Shown here: one piece after another, positions 26,483 to 35,003 of the stretch
Layout: every line of letters starts with the position of its first letter
Numbering within the stretch: position 1 is the stretch's first letter
Source: Chloroflexota bacterium
GTDB taxonomy: Bacteria; Chloroflexota; Chloroflexia; Chloroflexales; Herpetosiphonaceae
DNA length: 64,000 nucleotides
Assembly (NCBI GenBank): GCA_020161265.1
Contig: JAIUOC010000002.1
Location: 1 to 64,000, forward strand
Reading direction: 5' to 3'
The notes under the pieces: model-generated
The model's database searches: none
What the model saw: only the letters and a program-made list of their open reading frames with translations
Told to the model about the DNA's origin: nothing
Program-made: the position numbers and the translations under genes

Positions 26483-27174
26483 CAACTAATAAAGAGGCGT
26501 GTACCCAGCAAGGGGTGACGCATACTCGCTCCATCTAAGCCAATGCTGCAAGGCGCGAGATCAGCCAACATCGTGTATGGAGTTTGGGCAACGACCGCCT
26601 GAATTGTGGGATGCAACTGCCACAATAATTGTTGGGCTTGCACCTGGCCGAGTGGCAAAATTTTCTGGCATGCTAAAATCAAGCTTAACGTCATTTGTTG
26701 CAATAAGGCTGCTAGCATGGCTTCGGCCTCAATCGCCATGCAGCCAGCCACCAAGCCAAAAACACAGCTATGATGGGTTTCGATCTGGTGAGATTGGGCT
26801 AAAGTGCTAGCCTGCTGCCAGCGTGGCAACGGTTCCAGTTGCAGAGCCAAGCCAAGCAAGCGCCGACCAAGCACCGCACTGGCATGGCGGCTTTCACGCG
26901 CAGGCTTGAAGGCCGCAGCATGATCATTCAAATTGAGCCAAGCCTGCTCAAATGCACTAGCATCAGCCAATTGCCAAGCCTGATACGCCAAGTAAGCCTC
27001 AAGCTGGCCACTCTCTTGAATGAAGGCTCGCATAAACTGGCCCAGCCCAGCCACGCCCAATTGACCCTCGGCAACCAACGACTCAACCCCATACGAATGG
27101 GCGGTTGAGCCAATTGGCAAAGCGCTATCGGCAAGTTGCAACAATTTTAGTTGAGCAAAAGCGTTCGTTAACAT
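26482..27174 (-). CDS. ureF: Urease accessory protein UreF
   Basis: A 230-residue helical protein acting as GTPase-controlling scaffold in urease maturation. The start of the family is clear: KLLQLADSALPIGSTAHSYGVE. It ends with ...GASMRHPLLGTRLFIS, close to the family's C-terminus that contacts UreG. I chose ATG 27174 for length; an in-frame TTG at 27219 would add 15 residues but lies in a hairpin. Neither has a strong ribosome site. It is the first gene of the ure operon and its stop overlaps the ureD start. Confidence 0.88.
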   Translation of the reverse strand: MLTNAFAQLKLLQLADSALPIGSTAHSYGVESLVAEGQLGVAGLGQFMRAFIQESGQLEAYLAYQAWQLADASAFEQAWLNLNDHAAAFKPARESRHASAVLGRRLLGLALQLEPLPRWQQASTLAQSHQIETHHSCVFGLVAGCMAIEAEAMLAALLQQMTLSLILACQKILPLGQVQAQQLLWQLHPTIQAVVAQTPYTMLADLAPCSIGLDGASMRHPLLGTRLFIS

Positions 27175-27215
27175 CACCACGCCAGTATAGCCGAGCCAAA
27201 AATCGCCAATGTTGG

Positions 27216-27248
27216 GCAAACTGCCTAAACCTCAACCAAGCAGTTTGC
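27216..27248. other. 9-bp inverted repeat between sirtuin and ureF
   Basis: GCAAACTGC (27216-27224) and GCAGTTTGC (27240-27248) with a 15-base spacer. No T-run follows on the minus strand. It might weakly end the sirtuin transcript or affect ureF translation. Confidence 0.4.
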
Positions 27249-27255
27249 ACAAAAA

Positions 27256-27993
27256 TTAAGCCCACGTTGCAGCCACCAAGGCTGGCAATAGCTGTGCTGA
27301 CGTGCCGCGTAACCGATGGCGAGCGTGGCGACTCAACGGCGTATCCTCAAGATTAAGATCGATCAAACGGGCACGATGAGCACGGGCAGTCATCGGAAAG
27401 GTCGCGGCTGGCGCAACCACGCCCGATGTACCAACTGCCAGAAATACATCACAGTTTTGGCTAGCCAATTCAGCCGCTTGAATTTTGGCAAGATCTAAAC
27501 GTTCGCCAAACCAGACTACATCAGGGCGCAGCGGCGCAGCGCAAACTGAACAAAGCGGCAAATTTGGGCTATCTGGCCAAGCAAAACTGCCATGCTCAGC
27601 CGCACTACAGCTCACCGTATTAATCGTGCCATGCAACTCGATCACCCTGGTTGAGCCAGCTCGCTGATGCAGGCCATCAATATTTTGGGTAATAATCGTT
27701 ACGCTTGGGATATGCTGCTCAAGTTGAGCTAAAGCACCATGGCCAGCATTCGGCTGAACATCAAGCATCTGTTGGCGATGCGCCTGATACCAACCCCAAA
27801 CTGCCTCAGGTTGCTGCAAATAGCCTGCTAAAGTTGCCACTTGCTCAACATCAATCGTATTCCACAACCCAGCCAAGCTATCACGAAAGGTTGGAATCCC
27901 ACTCTCAGCCGAGATTCCTGCTCCGGTCAAAATCGTTAGCGAACGGGCGGCGCGTAAAGTCGCAATCAACCCTGCATCAAATGGCGCAAGCAT
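27256..27993 (-). CDS. Sir2-family NAD-dependent protein deacylase
   Basis: A 245-residue sirtuin of the CobB type. It has the NAD-binding GAGISAESGIPTFRDSLAGLW, TQNIDGLHQRAG with the catalytic His in ELHGTI, and VAVGTSGVV. The zinc ribbon normally has two CxxC pairs: the second is CSVC, but the first is only SCSAAEH, with a single Cys. A His (in AEH) might replace the lost Cys. The start at 27993 has GAGGG six bases upstream; an earlier TTG is less likely. It removes acyl groups from lysine using NAD. It sits upstream of the urease operon on the same strand, without clear link. Confidence 0.92.
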   Translation of the reverse strand: MLAPFDAGLIATLRAARSLTILTGAGISAESGIPTFRDSLAGLWNTIDVEQVATLAGYLQQPEAVWGWYQAHRQQMLDVQPNAGHGALAQLEQHIPSVTIITQNIDGLHQRAGSTRVIELHGTINTVSCSAAEHGSFAWPDSPNLPLCSVCAAPLRPDVVWFGERLDLAKIQAAELASQNCDVFLAVGTSGVVAPAATFPMTARAHRARLIDLNLEDTPLSRHARHRLRGTSAQLLPALVAATWA

Positions 27994-28078
27994 AAATTCC
28001 CTCGTTAGGCCGATCAAGCATCAATATGGCTAGTATACGATGCTGTTTCAAGCTGAACTAATTGGGAGCTAACCACAA

Positions 28079-28822
28079 ATGCAGATCAATCAAGCCCTAG
28101 AAATCTTTATGTACGGCGAAATTGGCATTCCTAGCAGCGAAAATCACTCAAAACGTCATGTTATTGATGGCTTAACCATTCTGCATGTCGATGACGTTTG
28201 GAATCAGGAGCCACATGTTGCTGATGAGGTGATTGTGCAAAACCATGCACCTGCCGCTGTTTTAGCAATTCTTGCCAGCTACCAGCCAACCGCCGATCAT
28301 CGAATTACTCTCGTTGATCGGCCGGCCAGCGATCATGCTATCTACCAAGCCGCCGGTTATCACCATAGCTCAAACGAGGTGCTGCTCGTCCGCAAACTCA
28401 GCGATCTGCCGCCGTCTGACCAACGCTATTCGGTTGGTCAAGCCAAGACCATCGCCGAAATGCAATGGCTGAACAACAATGATCCAGCCAAGCGGGCATG
28501 GATTAGCGAGACCCGCCTGCATGAGTCAGGTCTGCGCCATAACTTTATTGCGCTTGATCAGCGGGTGGTGGCACGAGTGCGAGCCTGCCGAATTGATGCC
28601 GAGCATAGCTATGTGATGAATTTATATACAGCCAGCGATTATCGACGGCGCGGCATCGCACGAGCGTTGATGATTCATGTGTTGCATGAAGCCGCTACCC
28701 ATGGCGAACAATGGAGTGTCTTGGTGGCTTCAGAGGCGGGTCTGCCGCTGTATCAAGGCCTTGGCTACCAACAACGGGCAAGTTTGGTGGTATTTGAGCC
28801 AGTCGCTGAGCCAATTGACTAG
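28079..28822 (+). CDS. GNAT family N-acetyltransferase
   Basis: A 247-residue protein. The C-terminal GNAT domain (about 115-240) has the acetyl-CoA binding motif YRRRGIARALM and the later GLPLYQGLGYQQ. The N-terminal half (residues 1-110) is less conserved and may be a degenerate second GNAT lobe, with IYQAAGYHHSSNEVLLVR resembling a GNAT ending. It would transfer an acetyl group to an unknown amine. The ORF begins at an ATG without a strong ribosome site. It is divergent from the sirtuin and stands alone. Confidence 0.8.
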   Translation: MQINQALEIFMYGEIGIPSSENHSKRHVIDGLTILHVDDVWNQEPHVADEVIVQNHAPAAVLAILASYQPTADHRITLVDRPASDHAIYQAAGYHHSSNEVLLVRKLSDLPPSDQRYSVGQAKTIAEMQWLNNNDPAKRAWISETRLHESGLRHNFIALDQRVVARVRACRIDAEHSYVMNLYTASDYRRRGIARALMIHVLHEAATHGEQWSVLVASEAGLPLYQGLGYQQRASLVVFEPVAEPID

Positions 28823-28924
28823 GCCAGAACCCATCCAAGCACCGCAACCAAGCCTCTAGCCACAATACTTGCAGCGTGGGCTACAATAGAGTTATTAATG
28901 ATCTTTTTAGTGATGGTGTTGTGT

Positions 28925-29785
28925 ATGAGTCGCTTGTTAATTACTGGGGCATCGGGCTATCTTGGTCAGCGGGTCGCTTATTTTGCTCAGCAGACAACAA
29001 TCTGGGATAAAGTGTATAGCCAAACTTGGCGCAACCCGCCAACAGCTGGCGAGCATGTAGCCTGCGATTTGGCCGATCAAGCCCAACTTGAGGCATTGCT
29101 TGAGCAGATTCAGCCAACTGCAATTATTCATACGGCGGCGGTCACACCTGCGATGGGGCCAGCCATGACCGACCAAGCCTTGTGGGCAGTTAATGTCCAG
29201 GCCAGCGCCACCCTAGCCCGTTGGGCAGCCCAGCATCAAGCCCGCTTCGTGCATGTTTCATCGGATGCAGTTTGGGGTGGGCGCGAGGCCGCCTATACTG
29301 AAAGCGACGTGCCAGCGCCAATTAATCCTTATGGAGCCTCGAAGGCAGCAGGCGAAGCCGTCGTAGCTGCACTTGCGCCCCAAGCTGCGATCGCCCGCAC
29401 CTCGTTGTTGTATGGTCAAAACCCGCTGGACCCCAACACAACCATGGCCTTGGCAATGCTGCGCGGCGAACGTCATGGCGTGCTCTTTACCGACGAACTG
29501 CGCTGCCCAGTCTTGGTTGAAGATGTGGCCCTAGCCTTGATTGAGCTTGCACAAAAACCAAACCTTTATGGTATATTTCACCTTGTAGGCCCACAAATTC
29601 TCAGTCGATTTGAGCTTGGTCAAGCCCTGCTCGCGTGGAATGGTATTGATTCCACAGGCTTGCCTGCTGGTACCACCGCTGCCAGTGGCTTACGTCGCCC
29701 ATCGCGAGTTGTTGTCGATAATCGCACAACTCAATCTCAACTCAGCACCATTCTTCGAAGCATTGATGATGTCACAAGGAGGTGA
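28925..29785 (+). CDS. NAD(P)-dependent sugar reductase (RmlD-like SDR)
   Basis: A 286-residue extended SDR starting MSRLLITGASGYLGQRVA. It has the Rossmann glycine motif TGASGYLG, a DLAD cofactor region, HVSSDAVWGG and the Tyr-Lys pair in PYGASKAAGEA. This is the layout of dTDP-4-dehydrorhamnose reductase-like enzymes, though the substrate is not certain. I used the inner ATG, 28925, because the earlier 28898 start would add an odd hydrophobic leader before the Rossmann motif. The end of the gene carries the GGAGG ribosome site of the next gene. It forms an operon with the HEAT and HIT genes. Confidence 0.85.
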   Translation: MSRLLITGASGYLGQRVAYFAQQTTIWDKVYSQTWRNPPTAGEHVACDLADQAQLEALLEQIQPTAIIHTAAVTPAMGPAMTDQALWAVNVQASATLARWAAQHQARFVHVSSDAVWGGREAAYTESDVPAPINPYGASKAAGEAVVAALAPQAAIARTSLLYGQNPLDPNTTMALAMLRGERHGVLFTDELRCPVLVEDVALALIELAQKPNLYGIFHLVGPQILSRFELGQALLAWNGIDSTGLPAGTTAASGLRRPSRVVVDNRTTQSQLSTILRSIDDVTRR

Positions 29786-29788
29786 CGC

Positions 29789-30463
29789 ATGGAGCGCACA
29801 CCTGAAACGATTGTTCAATTAGTCGCCGATTTGCAGCATGATGATGAGTTTGTGCGTTCGCAAGCGGCCTTCACGCTTGGTTTGTTTGGCGAGCCTGCCG
29901 TCCCATTTTTAATTCCGCTCTTGCGCTCTCCTCAGCGCGACATCCGCATGCGAGCCGCCTGGACGCTCGGGGTAATTGGAGCCGCCGCCGTACCAGCCTT
30001 GCTCGATCTGATGGAGCAAAAAAATCGCCAACTGCGGATCGAAGCAATTCGAATTCTCGGAGTTATCGGCCAAGCCCGAGTTTTTAATCATTTATTGGTG
30101 GCATTAACCGATTTCGACCCCGAAATTGCCGCCCGCGCCGCCCGTTCGTTGGGCAAAATTGGCGATCCTCGGGCGTTTCATGCCTTGGTCTTGGCGTTGC
30201 GTCACCCCGATAGCGATGTGCGCTACGAGGCCGCCGTAGCTTTAGCAGCACTGCATGTGCCCGATGCAATTACCCATTTGCAAGAAGCTTTAGTCCATGA
30301 AGATCCACGAATCGAAACAACCTGGGGCATGCAGGTACGCGAAGGCATGGTTCGCGCCTTGGAAGAGGCCGAAAAACCGCATGATCATAGTTTGATCGAG
30401 GCCTTGATGCGGCTGGGTGATATGTTGAAGGCCAACGAACAAGACGATGGAGAAACTCCATGA
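29789..30463 (+). CDS. HEAT-repeat protein
   Basis: A 224-residue protein made mainly of about five HEAT/PBS-lyase-type repeats of 31 residues (units such as RSQAAFTLGLFGEPAVPFL, RMRAAWTLGVIGAAAVPAL and AARAARSLGKIGDPRAF). Such repeats form a curved helical scaffold that binds other proteins. The AAGGAGG site is inside the upstream gene's stop region, six bases before the ATG. Its stop overlaps the HIT gene start by four bases. Phycobilisome lyase-like repeats also occur in bacteria without phycobilins; no catalytic role is implied. Partner unknown. Confidence 0.88.
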   Translation: MERTPETIVQLVADLQHDDEFVRSQAAFTLGLFGEPAVPFLIPLLRSPQRDIRMRAAWTLGVIGAAAVPALLDLMEQKNRQLRIEAIRILGVIGQARVFNHLLVALTDFDPEIAARAARSLGKIGDPRAFHALVLALRHPDSDVRYEAAVALAALHVPDAITHLQEALVHEDPRIETTWGMQVREGMVRALEEAEKPHDHSLIEALMRLGDMLKANEQDDGETP

Positions 30464-30843
30464 ACGCTTGCCCATTTTGCGACCCCGAAACCCTTGAGAT
30501 CGAAACCATGCTTGAAAATCGTTTTTGTCGATTTTTGCAACAGCCCGATAAGGTGCTCTCGGGCGCTGGCGTGATTATTCCCAAACGCCATTGCGAAACT
30601 CGCCACGAGATGGATCTCGACGAGTGGGATGCCATGCAAGATTTGCTCAATCAGGTCAAGGCCTTCATTACTACCAGCCATAAACCATTGGGCTATACGA
30701 TCGGCTGGAATTGTGGGGCCGTCAGCGGCGTGGTAATTCATCATGTGCATATGCATGTGATTCCCCGCTTAACCAACGAGCCAATCAAAGAACAGATTCA
30801 ATTTAGCCTCAAACCAACCACTGCCAATCGTTTCGGCAATTAA
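30460..30843 (+). CDS. HIT family nucleotide-binding hydrolase
   Basis: A 127-residue histidine triad protein. The signature HHVHMHVIPR, with the nucleophilic central His, is complete. The N-terminus has CPFCDPE, a Cys pair often seen in HIT proteins. It would hydrolyse or transfer nucleotides from substrates such as AMP-lysine or dinucleoside polyphosphates. It overlaps the HEAT gene by four bases (ATGA), so it is co-translated with it. The following secreted glycosidase-like gene starts 20 bases later with its own ribosome site. Confidence 0.9.
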   Translation: MNACPFCDPETLEIETMLENRFCRFLQQPDKVLSGAGVIIPKRHCETRHEMDLDEWDAMQDLLNQVKAFITTSHKPLGYTIGWNCGAVSGVVIHHVHMHVIPRLTNEPIKEQIQFSLKPTTANRFGN

Positions 30844-30863
30844 CAACCAACACAGGAGGTCGT

Positions 30864-32462
30864 ATGTCCCAACGTGCCTTTTTTCGGCTTATGCTGCTTT
30901 TGTTGCTGCTGGGATCGGTTTCAAGCCTCGCGGCCAATTATTTACCCCCAAGTACGACCTATATGCCAATTGTGATGGGCAATCACGAGATCACGGCCAA
31001 TACGTATGTTCCTAGTTATTCTGCACTTTTTCAATTTGGGCTAAACCCTGGTTACTACGGCAACGGCTGGGATGATCAAAAAATTTATGCCATTGGGGCT
31101 GATGCTGGGGCACATAGCGCCCGTGCTTCACTCCCAGATAGTTTTATTGGCCAATGGGGCGCGGCCATTCGGGTTCCGGTCTTCGAATATATTTCTACTA
31201 CGCTTAGTTTTCGTGAAAATACGGTCTTTTTAGGCGAGCCACGCGCTGCTTGGCGCGATACCGCCAGCTACTACAGCAATAACGGCACACCTGTACAAAG
31301 CAAGCTTTGGCAAGGCATGTACGAGCCAATTTGGGATAATGGCGAGAATGGCACACCCGTCAACGATGCGAACAAATTTGCTGTCTATGTTTGGCAAATT
31401 GCCAGCACTTACGGCAAATATATGCGCTTCTATGAAATTATCAACGAGCCAGATTATACTAACAGCGCTCGTTCATATGCCAGCCCAGGTGCAAGCGGAG
31501 GCAGTTGGTGGGATAGTGCACCAACTCCGAATGAATTACCAAATCTGAATGCACCAATTTACAACTACATTCGTTTATTGCGAATTGCCTACACTGTGAT
31601 CAAAAAGACCGATCCTGATAGTTATGTTGCGCCAGGTGGCATTGGCTATGCCTCATTTTTGGATGCACTGTTGCGCTATACCGATAATCCCGATGCTGGT
31701 AAAGTCAGCAGTCAATATCCATTAACTGGCGGAGCTTATTTCGATGCGCTAAGTTATCATATTTATCCGCAATATGGTGGCTCCTATTGGGATAATGGGG
31801 TTGGTGGTTTTGTCTATGTGCGGCATAGCGACCGTATGAGCCAAGTTTTCGTCAATCAATACCAAACCATGAACGAAACTTTAGCGGCCCGCAACTACAA
31901 CGGCACAAACTTTCCACGCAAGCCTAGCATCATCACTGAAACTAATGTTTCACGCAAAGCCTTCAATAATTATGCTGGCGGCGAAGAAATTCAGCGTAAT
32001 TATCTCATCAAAGCCATCGTCAAAGGCCAGCAACTTGGTATTTTGCAAATTTATTGGTTTGCCACTGGCGAGGGCGCAGATTACGCCACCGCTCAAGATG
32101 AATACCAATTAATGGGCTTTTACGAAAATCTCAAACGTGATGCACCAAATAATCAGATTATGACAAGTGAAGGCATCGCTAACCGCACAACCTATAATCA
32201 ATTATATGGCTGGCGCTACGATGCTGCTGCAACGGCTGCGTTAAATTTACCCAGTACAATCGACGGCGCGGCTTTTCGCAAAAACAATCAATTGCGTTAT
32301 GTTTTATGGGCTAAAACCACGCTTGATCGCAATGAAACTGCCAGTGCCACAATTAATTTAACTGGAACCTACACCAAAGTGGCTTGGAATGGTACAACTA
32401 GCACAGTTAGCGGTAGTAATATTCAACTAACCGGCTCACCAATTTTCTTAACCCAACAATGA
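30864..32462 (+). CDS. Secreted clan GH-A type glycoside hydrolase-like protein
   Basis: A 532-residue protein with a signal peptide (1-24, Leu-rich core). The barrel part carries FYEIINEPDYT with E195 as likely acid/base, and SIITETNVSR with E359 as likely nucleophile; their spacing is right for strands 4 and 7 of a clan GH-A barrel. SYHIYPQYGG fits the strand 6 His region. The C-terminal approximately 90 residues look like a beta-sandwich (ATINLTGTYTKVAWNG). It probably cleaves a polysaccharide outside the cell; the family could be GH39-like or an unclassified group. The ATG has AGGAGG nearby. It ends at a strong terminator. Confidence 0.75.
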   Translation: MSQRAFFRLMLLLLLLGSVSSLAANYLPPSTTYMPIVMGNHEITANTYVPSYSALFQFGLNPGYYGNGWDDQKIYAIGADAGAHSARASLPDSFIGQWGAAIRVPVFEYISTTLSFRENTVFLGEPRAAWRDTASYYSNNGTPVQSKLWQGMYEPIWDNGENGTPVNDANKFAVYVWQIASTYGKYMRFYEIINEPDYTNSARSYASPGASGGSWWDSAPTPNELPNLNAPIYNYIRLLRIAYTVIKKTDPDSYVAPGGIGYASFLDALLRYTDNPDAGKVSSQYPLTGGAYFDALSYHIYPQYGGSYWDNGVGGFVYVRHSDRMSQVFVNQYQTMNETLAARNYNGTNFPRKPSIITETNVSRKAFNNYAGGEEIQRNYLIKAIVKGQQLGILQIYWFATGEGADYATAQDEYQLMGFYENLKRDAPNNQIMTSEGIANRTTYNQLYGWRYDAAATAALNLPSTIDGAAFRKNNQLRYVLWAKTTLDRNETASATINLTGTYTKVAWNGTTSTVSGSNIQLTGSPIFLTQQ

Positions 32463-32471
32463 ATTAAAAAA

Positions 32472-32502
32472 CCCGCACCTTCTTTTTGATTGAAGGTGCG
32501 GG
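32472..32502. terminator. Bidirectional terminator
   Basis: CCCGCACCTTC (32472-32482) and GAAGGTGCGGG (32492-32502) form an 11-bp GC-rich stem. On the minus strand it is followed by TTTTTT, so it ends the zinc-ribbon gene (stop at 32522); it likely also ends the glycosidase gene on the plus strand. Confidence 0.88.
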
Positions 32503-32521
32503 GTAATTTGAATAGATTAGC

Positions 32522-32689
32522 TTACTTGCCGTTTTTGCGCACTACATTGGTTGAGCCACAAGCGCTACATTTGGCATTCTTGGGCAATGGACCTGAAATC
32601 CGCATTTGATGCTTGCATTGCTTGCATTCCAAGGCGGTATCGGCAAAATCGCTGACATCTTCGTGATTTTTGATATTGATGAATTTCAT
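32522..32689 (-). CDS. Small zinc-ribbon protein
   Basis: A 55-residue protein beginning MKFINIKNHEDVSDF. It has two Cys pairs, CKQCKHQM and CSACGSTNVV, giving a CxxC...CxxC zinc ribbon. The start at 32689 has AAGGAG eight bases upstream; a longer frame to 32737 lacks such a site. Such tiny ribbons often bind nucleic acid or a partner enzyme, but no specific role is known. It is transcribed away from the superoxide dismutase gene, with a terminator behind it. Confidence 0.8.
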   Translation of the reverse strand: MKFINIKNHEDVSDFADTALECKQCKHQMRISGPLPKNAKCSACGSTNVVRKNGK

Positions 32690-32999
32690 AAATGCGCTCC
32701 TTATTGGCTGGGATGAATTTGCTTTTGCTACTAACAAGCTTAGCAGCTCGTCCCCGCCATGACGAGACTTGCAGATGACAGCTTGATGACAGTCGCTGAG
32801 CTTGCGATTTCACCATAGCTTATTCACAGCTAGCTGATTGAGGCTTCGAATTCCCCACGCCCAATAAAAGCCATCGATGGCTAATTTAGGCTATTTTTTA
32901 ATAAAGTATTGACAATTATCGGCATTTTGGCTAAAACCAAAGCGCGAATTTAGACGAATGGTTGCCACAGGAACCATAGTCTATTGGAGGTTGTTGATA
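32690..32999. other. Divergent intergenic region with possible promoter
   Basis: About 310 bases between the zinc-ribbon and dismutase genes. TTGACA at 32909-32914 is a good -35 candidate for the plus strand, but the matching -10 (TAAAAC near 32932) is poor. The motif GATGACAG occurs twice near 32774-32792. I see no gene. Confidence 0.35.
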
Positions 33000-33767
33000 A
33001 TGTCAGAACGTTTCAATCTATCGCGGCGGGGATTTTTGGGTGCAGTAGGGTTGGGCAGTTTGGCGGCGATTTGGGGCAGCAAAGGGGCCAGCGCCAAAAA
33101 ATATGGTGGCGTAGGCAAAACCTTCGATCAAGCAACCGTTCCAACCAATGGCAAATTTACCCTTCCAGCGTTGCCCTATGATTACGGCGATTTGGAGCCA
33201 CACCTCGATGCTGAAACGATGTACATTCATCATCAAAAACACCATCAAGCACTTGTTACCAATTTAAATGCAGCCCTGGCCGATTACCCTAAGTTGCAAA
33301 GTATGAATGTAGCCGAACTCTTACATGGGTTAAGCAGCTTGCCGAGCGCGATTCAAACCGCCGTGCGCAACAACGCTGGCGGCCATGCCAACCATGCAAT
33401 TTGGTGGGCAACGCTCTCGCCAAAAGGTGGCGGCAATGCTGGTGGCGCGTTGGCCGCTGCAATTAATGCCAAATATGGCTCATTCAATAGTTTCAAAACC
33501 ACGTTTAATGATATTGCGGCGCGGCGGTTTGGTTCAGGTTGGGGCTGGCTCTCGACCGATAGCAAAGGCACGCTCTATCTGGCTAGCTACCCCAACCAAG
33601 ATAGCCCATATATGGAAGGCCTAACCCCGCTGCTTGGGGTTGATGTGTGGGAGCATGCCTATTACTTGAAGTTCCGCCAAAAACGCGCCGAATTTTTGAG
33701 CGCTTGGTGGAATGTGATCAATTGGGGCGAAGTTGGGCGGCGCTACGATCTGGCAATCGCCAAATAA
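33000..33767 (+). CDS. Tat-exported Fe/Mn superoxide dismutase
   Basis: A 255-residue enzyme. Residues 1-35 have a twin-arginine signal (LSRRGFLGAVGLG), then the mature SOD starts near LPALPYDYGDLEPHLDAET. Metal ligands are visible: H in MYIHHQKHHQAL, H in GHANHAIWWATLSP, and D and H in LLGVDVWEHAYYLKF. It converts superoxide to hydrogen peroxide and oxygen outside the membrane. The start at 33000 has GGAGG about nine bases upstream, whereas an earlier frame start has none. Tat export implies it folds and loads metal in the cytoplasm. The choice of Fe or Mn cannot be made from sequence alone. Confidence 0.95.
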   Translation: MSERFNLSRRGFLGAVGLGSLAAIWGSKGASAKKYGGVGKTFDQATVPTNGKFTLPALPYDYGDLEPHLDAETMYIHHQKHHQALVTNLNAALADYPKLQSMNVAELLHGLSSLPSAIQTAVRNNAGGHANHAIWWATLSPKGGGNAGGALAAAINAKYGSFNSFKTTFNDIAARRFGSGWGWLSTDSKGTLYLASYPNQDSPYMEGLTPLLGVDVWEHAYYLKFRQKRAEFLSAWWNVINWGEVGRRYDLAIAK

Positions 33768-33775
33768 TCCAACAA

Positions 33776-33807
33776 AACAGGCTGTTGATTAATATCAGCA
33801 GCCTGTT
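33776..33807. terminator. Terminator between sod and ruvB
   Basis: AACAGGCTG (33776-33784) and CAGCCTGTT (33799-33807) form a 9-bp stem extendable through TGAT/ATCA with one mismatch. It lies between convergent genes and can serve both. No long T-run. Confidence 0.6.
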
Positions 33808-33822
33808 GCTTATGTCAAATGA

Positions 33823-34887
33823 CTACTGCTCTAAATTAAAGCTAGCTTGTTGAGTATCGGCTGGGCGCGGCGCTTCGGGAAAGCTCAAACCCAGATGATC
33901 GTAGGCGCGGCGCGTGGCGATCCGTCCACGTGGAGTACGCTGAATAAAGCCAAGTTGCAAGAGATATGGCTCGTACACATCTTCAATCGCATCAACTTCT
34001 TCAGCCGTTGCCGCCGCGAGGGTAGTTAAGCCAACTGGCCCACCATTAAACGTTTCGATCAGGGTACGCAACACTCGTCGATCGTTCTCATCAAGCCCTA
34101 GATCATCGATTTCAAGGCTGGCCAGCGCTGCTTGGGCCACTTCGAGCGTAATGTGATTATCGGCCATTACCAAGGCAAAATCGCGCACCCGCCGCAACAA
34201 ACGATTGACAACGCGGGGTGTGCCACGCGCCCGCCGCGCAATCTCCAACGCTCCCGCATCATCCATTGGCGATTTGAGCAAGGCCGCCGAACGCCGCACA
34301 ATATCGGTCATGGCTTCGACCGAGTAGAATTCCAGTCGATGCACCGAGCCAAAGCGATCACGCAAGGGCGAGGTGAGCAAGGCCAAACGGGTTGTCGCCC
34401 CAACTACGGTAAAACGAGGCAGTTTCAGGCGCAAATTGCGGGCACTTGGGCCTTTGCCCACAATAATATCCAGCGCAAAATCTTCCATCGCCGGATACAT
34501 CACTTCCTCGACGGCGCGATTCAAGCGATGAACTTCATCAATAAAGAGCAGATCATCTTTTTTGAGGTTGGTTAAAATTGCCGCCAAATCGCCAGCACGT
34601 TCGATCGCAGGGCCAGAGGTAATTTTGATATTCACGCCCATTTCGTTGGCCAAAATGGTTGAGAGCGTGGTTTTACCCAAGCCAGGCGGGCCATAAAACA
34701 GGGTATGATCAAGCGGCTCTTTGCGTTGTTTGGCCGCAGCAATCGCAATTTTGAGGTTGGCCAGCACTTTTTCTTGGCCAATATATTCAGCCAATTTTTT
34801 TGGCCGCAAACTTTTCTCCACCACTTGATCCTCTTCACGAGGCTTGGGTGAAATCATTCGTTGAGCTTGATCAAACGCATCCGACAT
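33823..34887 (-). CDS. ruvB: Holliday junction branch migration helicase RuvB
   Basis: A 354-residue AAA+ motor of the RuvABC resolvase complex. It has [18 protein letters not shown], Walker [11 protein letters not shown], Walker [17 protein letters not shown], sensor [18 protein letters not shown] with the arginine, and a winged-helix domain with [12 protein letters not shown] and [14 protein letters not shown]. Length and motif order are normal. An AGGAGG site precedes the ATG. RuvA and RuvC are not in the window. It is convergent with the superoxide dismutase gene. Confidence 0.98.
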   Translation of the reverse strand: MSDAFDQAQRMISPKPREEDQVVEKSLRPKKLAEYIGQEKVLANLKIAIAAAKQRKEPLDHTLFYGPPGLGKTTLSTILANEMGVNIKITSGPAIERAGDLAAILTNLKKDDLLFIDEVHRLNRAVEEVMYPAMEDFALDIIVGKGPSARNLRLKLPRFTVVGATTRLALLTSPLRDRFGSVHRLEFYSVEAMTDIVRRSAALLKSPMDDAGALEIARRARGTPRVVNRLLRRVRDFALVMADNHITLEVAQAALASLEIDDLGLDENDRRVLRTLIETFNGGPVGLTTLAAATAEEVDAIEDVYEPYLLQLGFIQRTPRGRIATRRAYDHLGLSFPEAPRPADTQQASFNLEQ

Positions 34888-35003
34888 GGCATCCTCCTAC
34901 AGCGATTATAGCACAGACGGTCGCATGCAGGCAGGCTTGAATCATCAGCAAAAAAGCCTGTTATAATGCGCCATGCCCAATTTACTCAATAGGTATACCG
35001 CGC

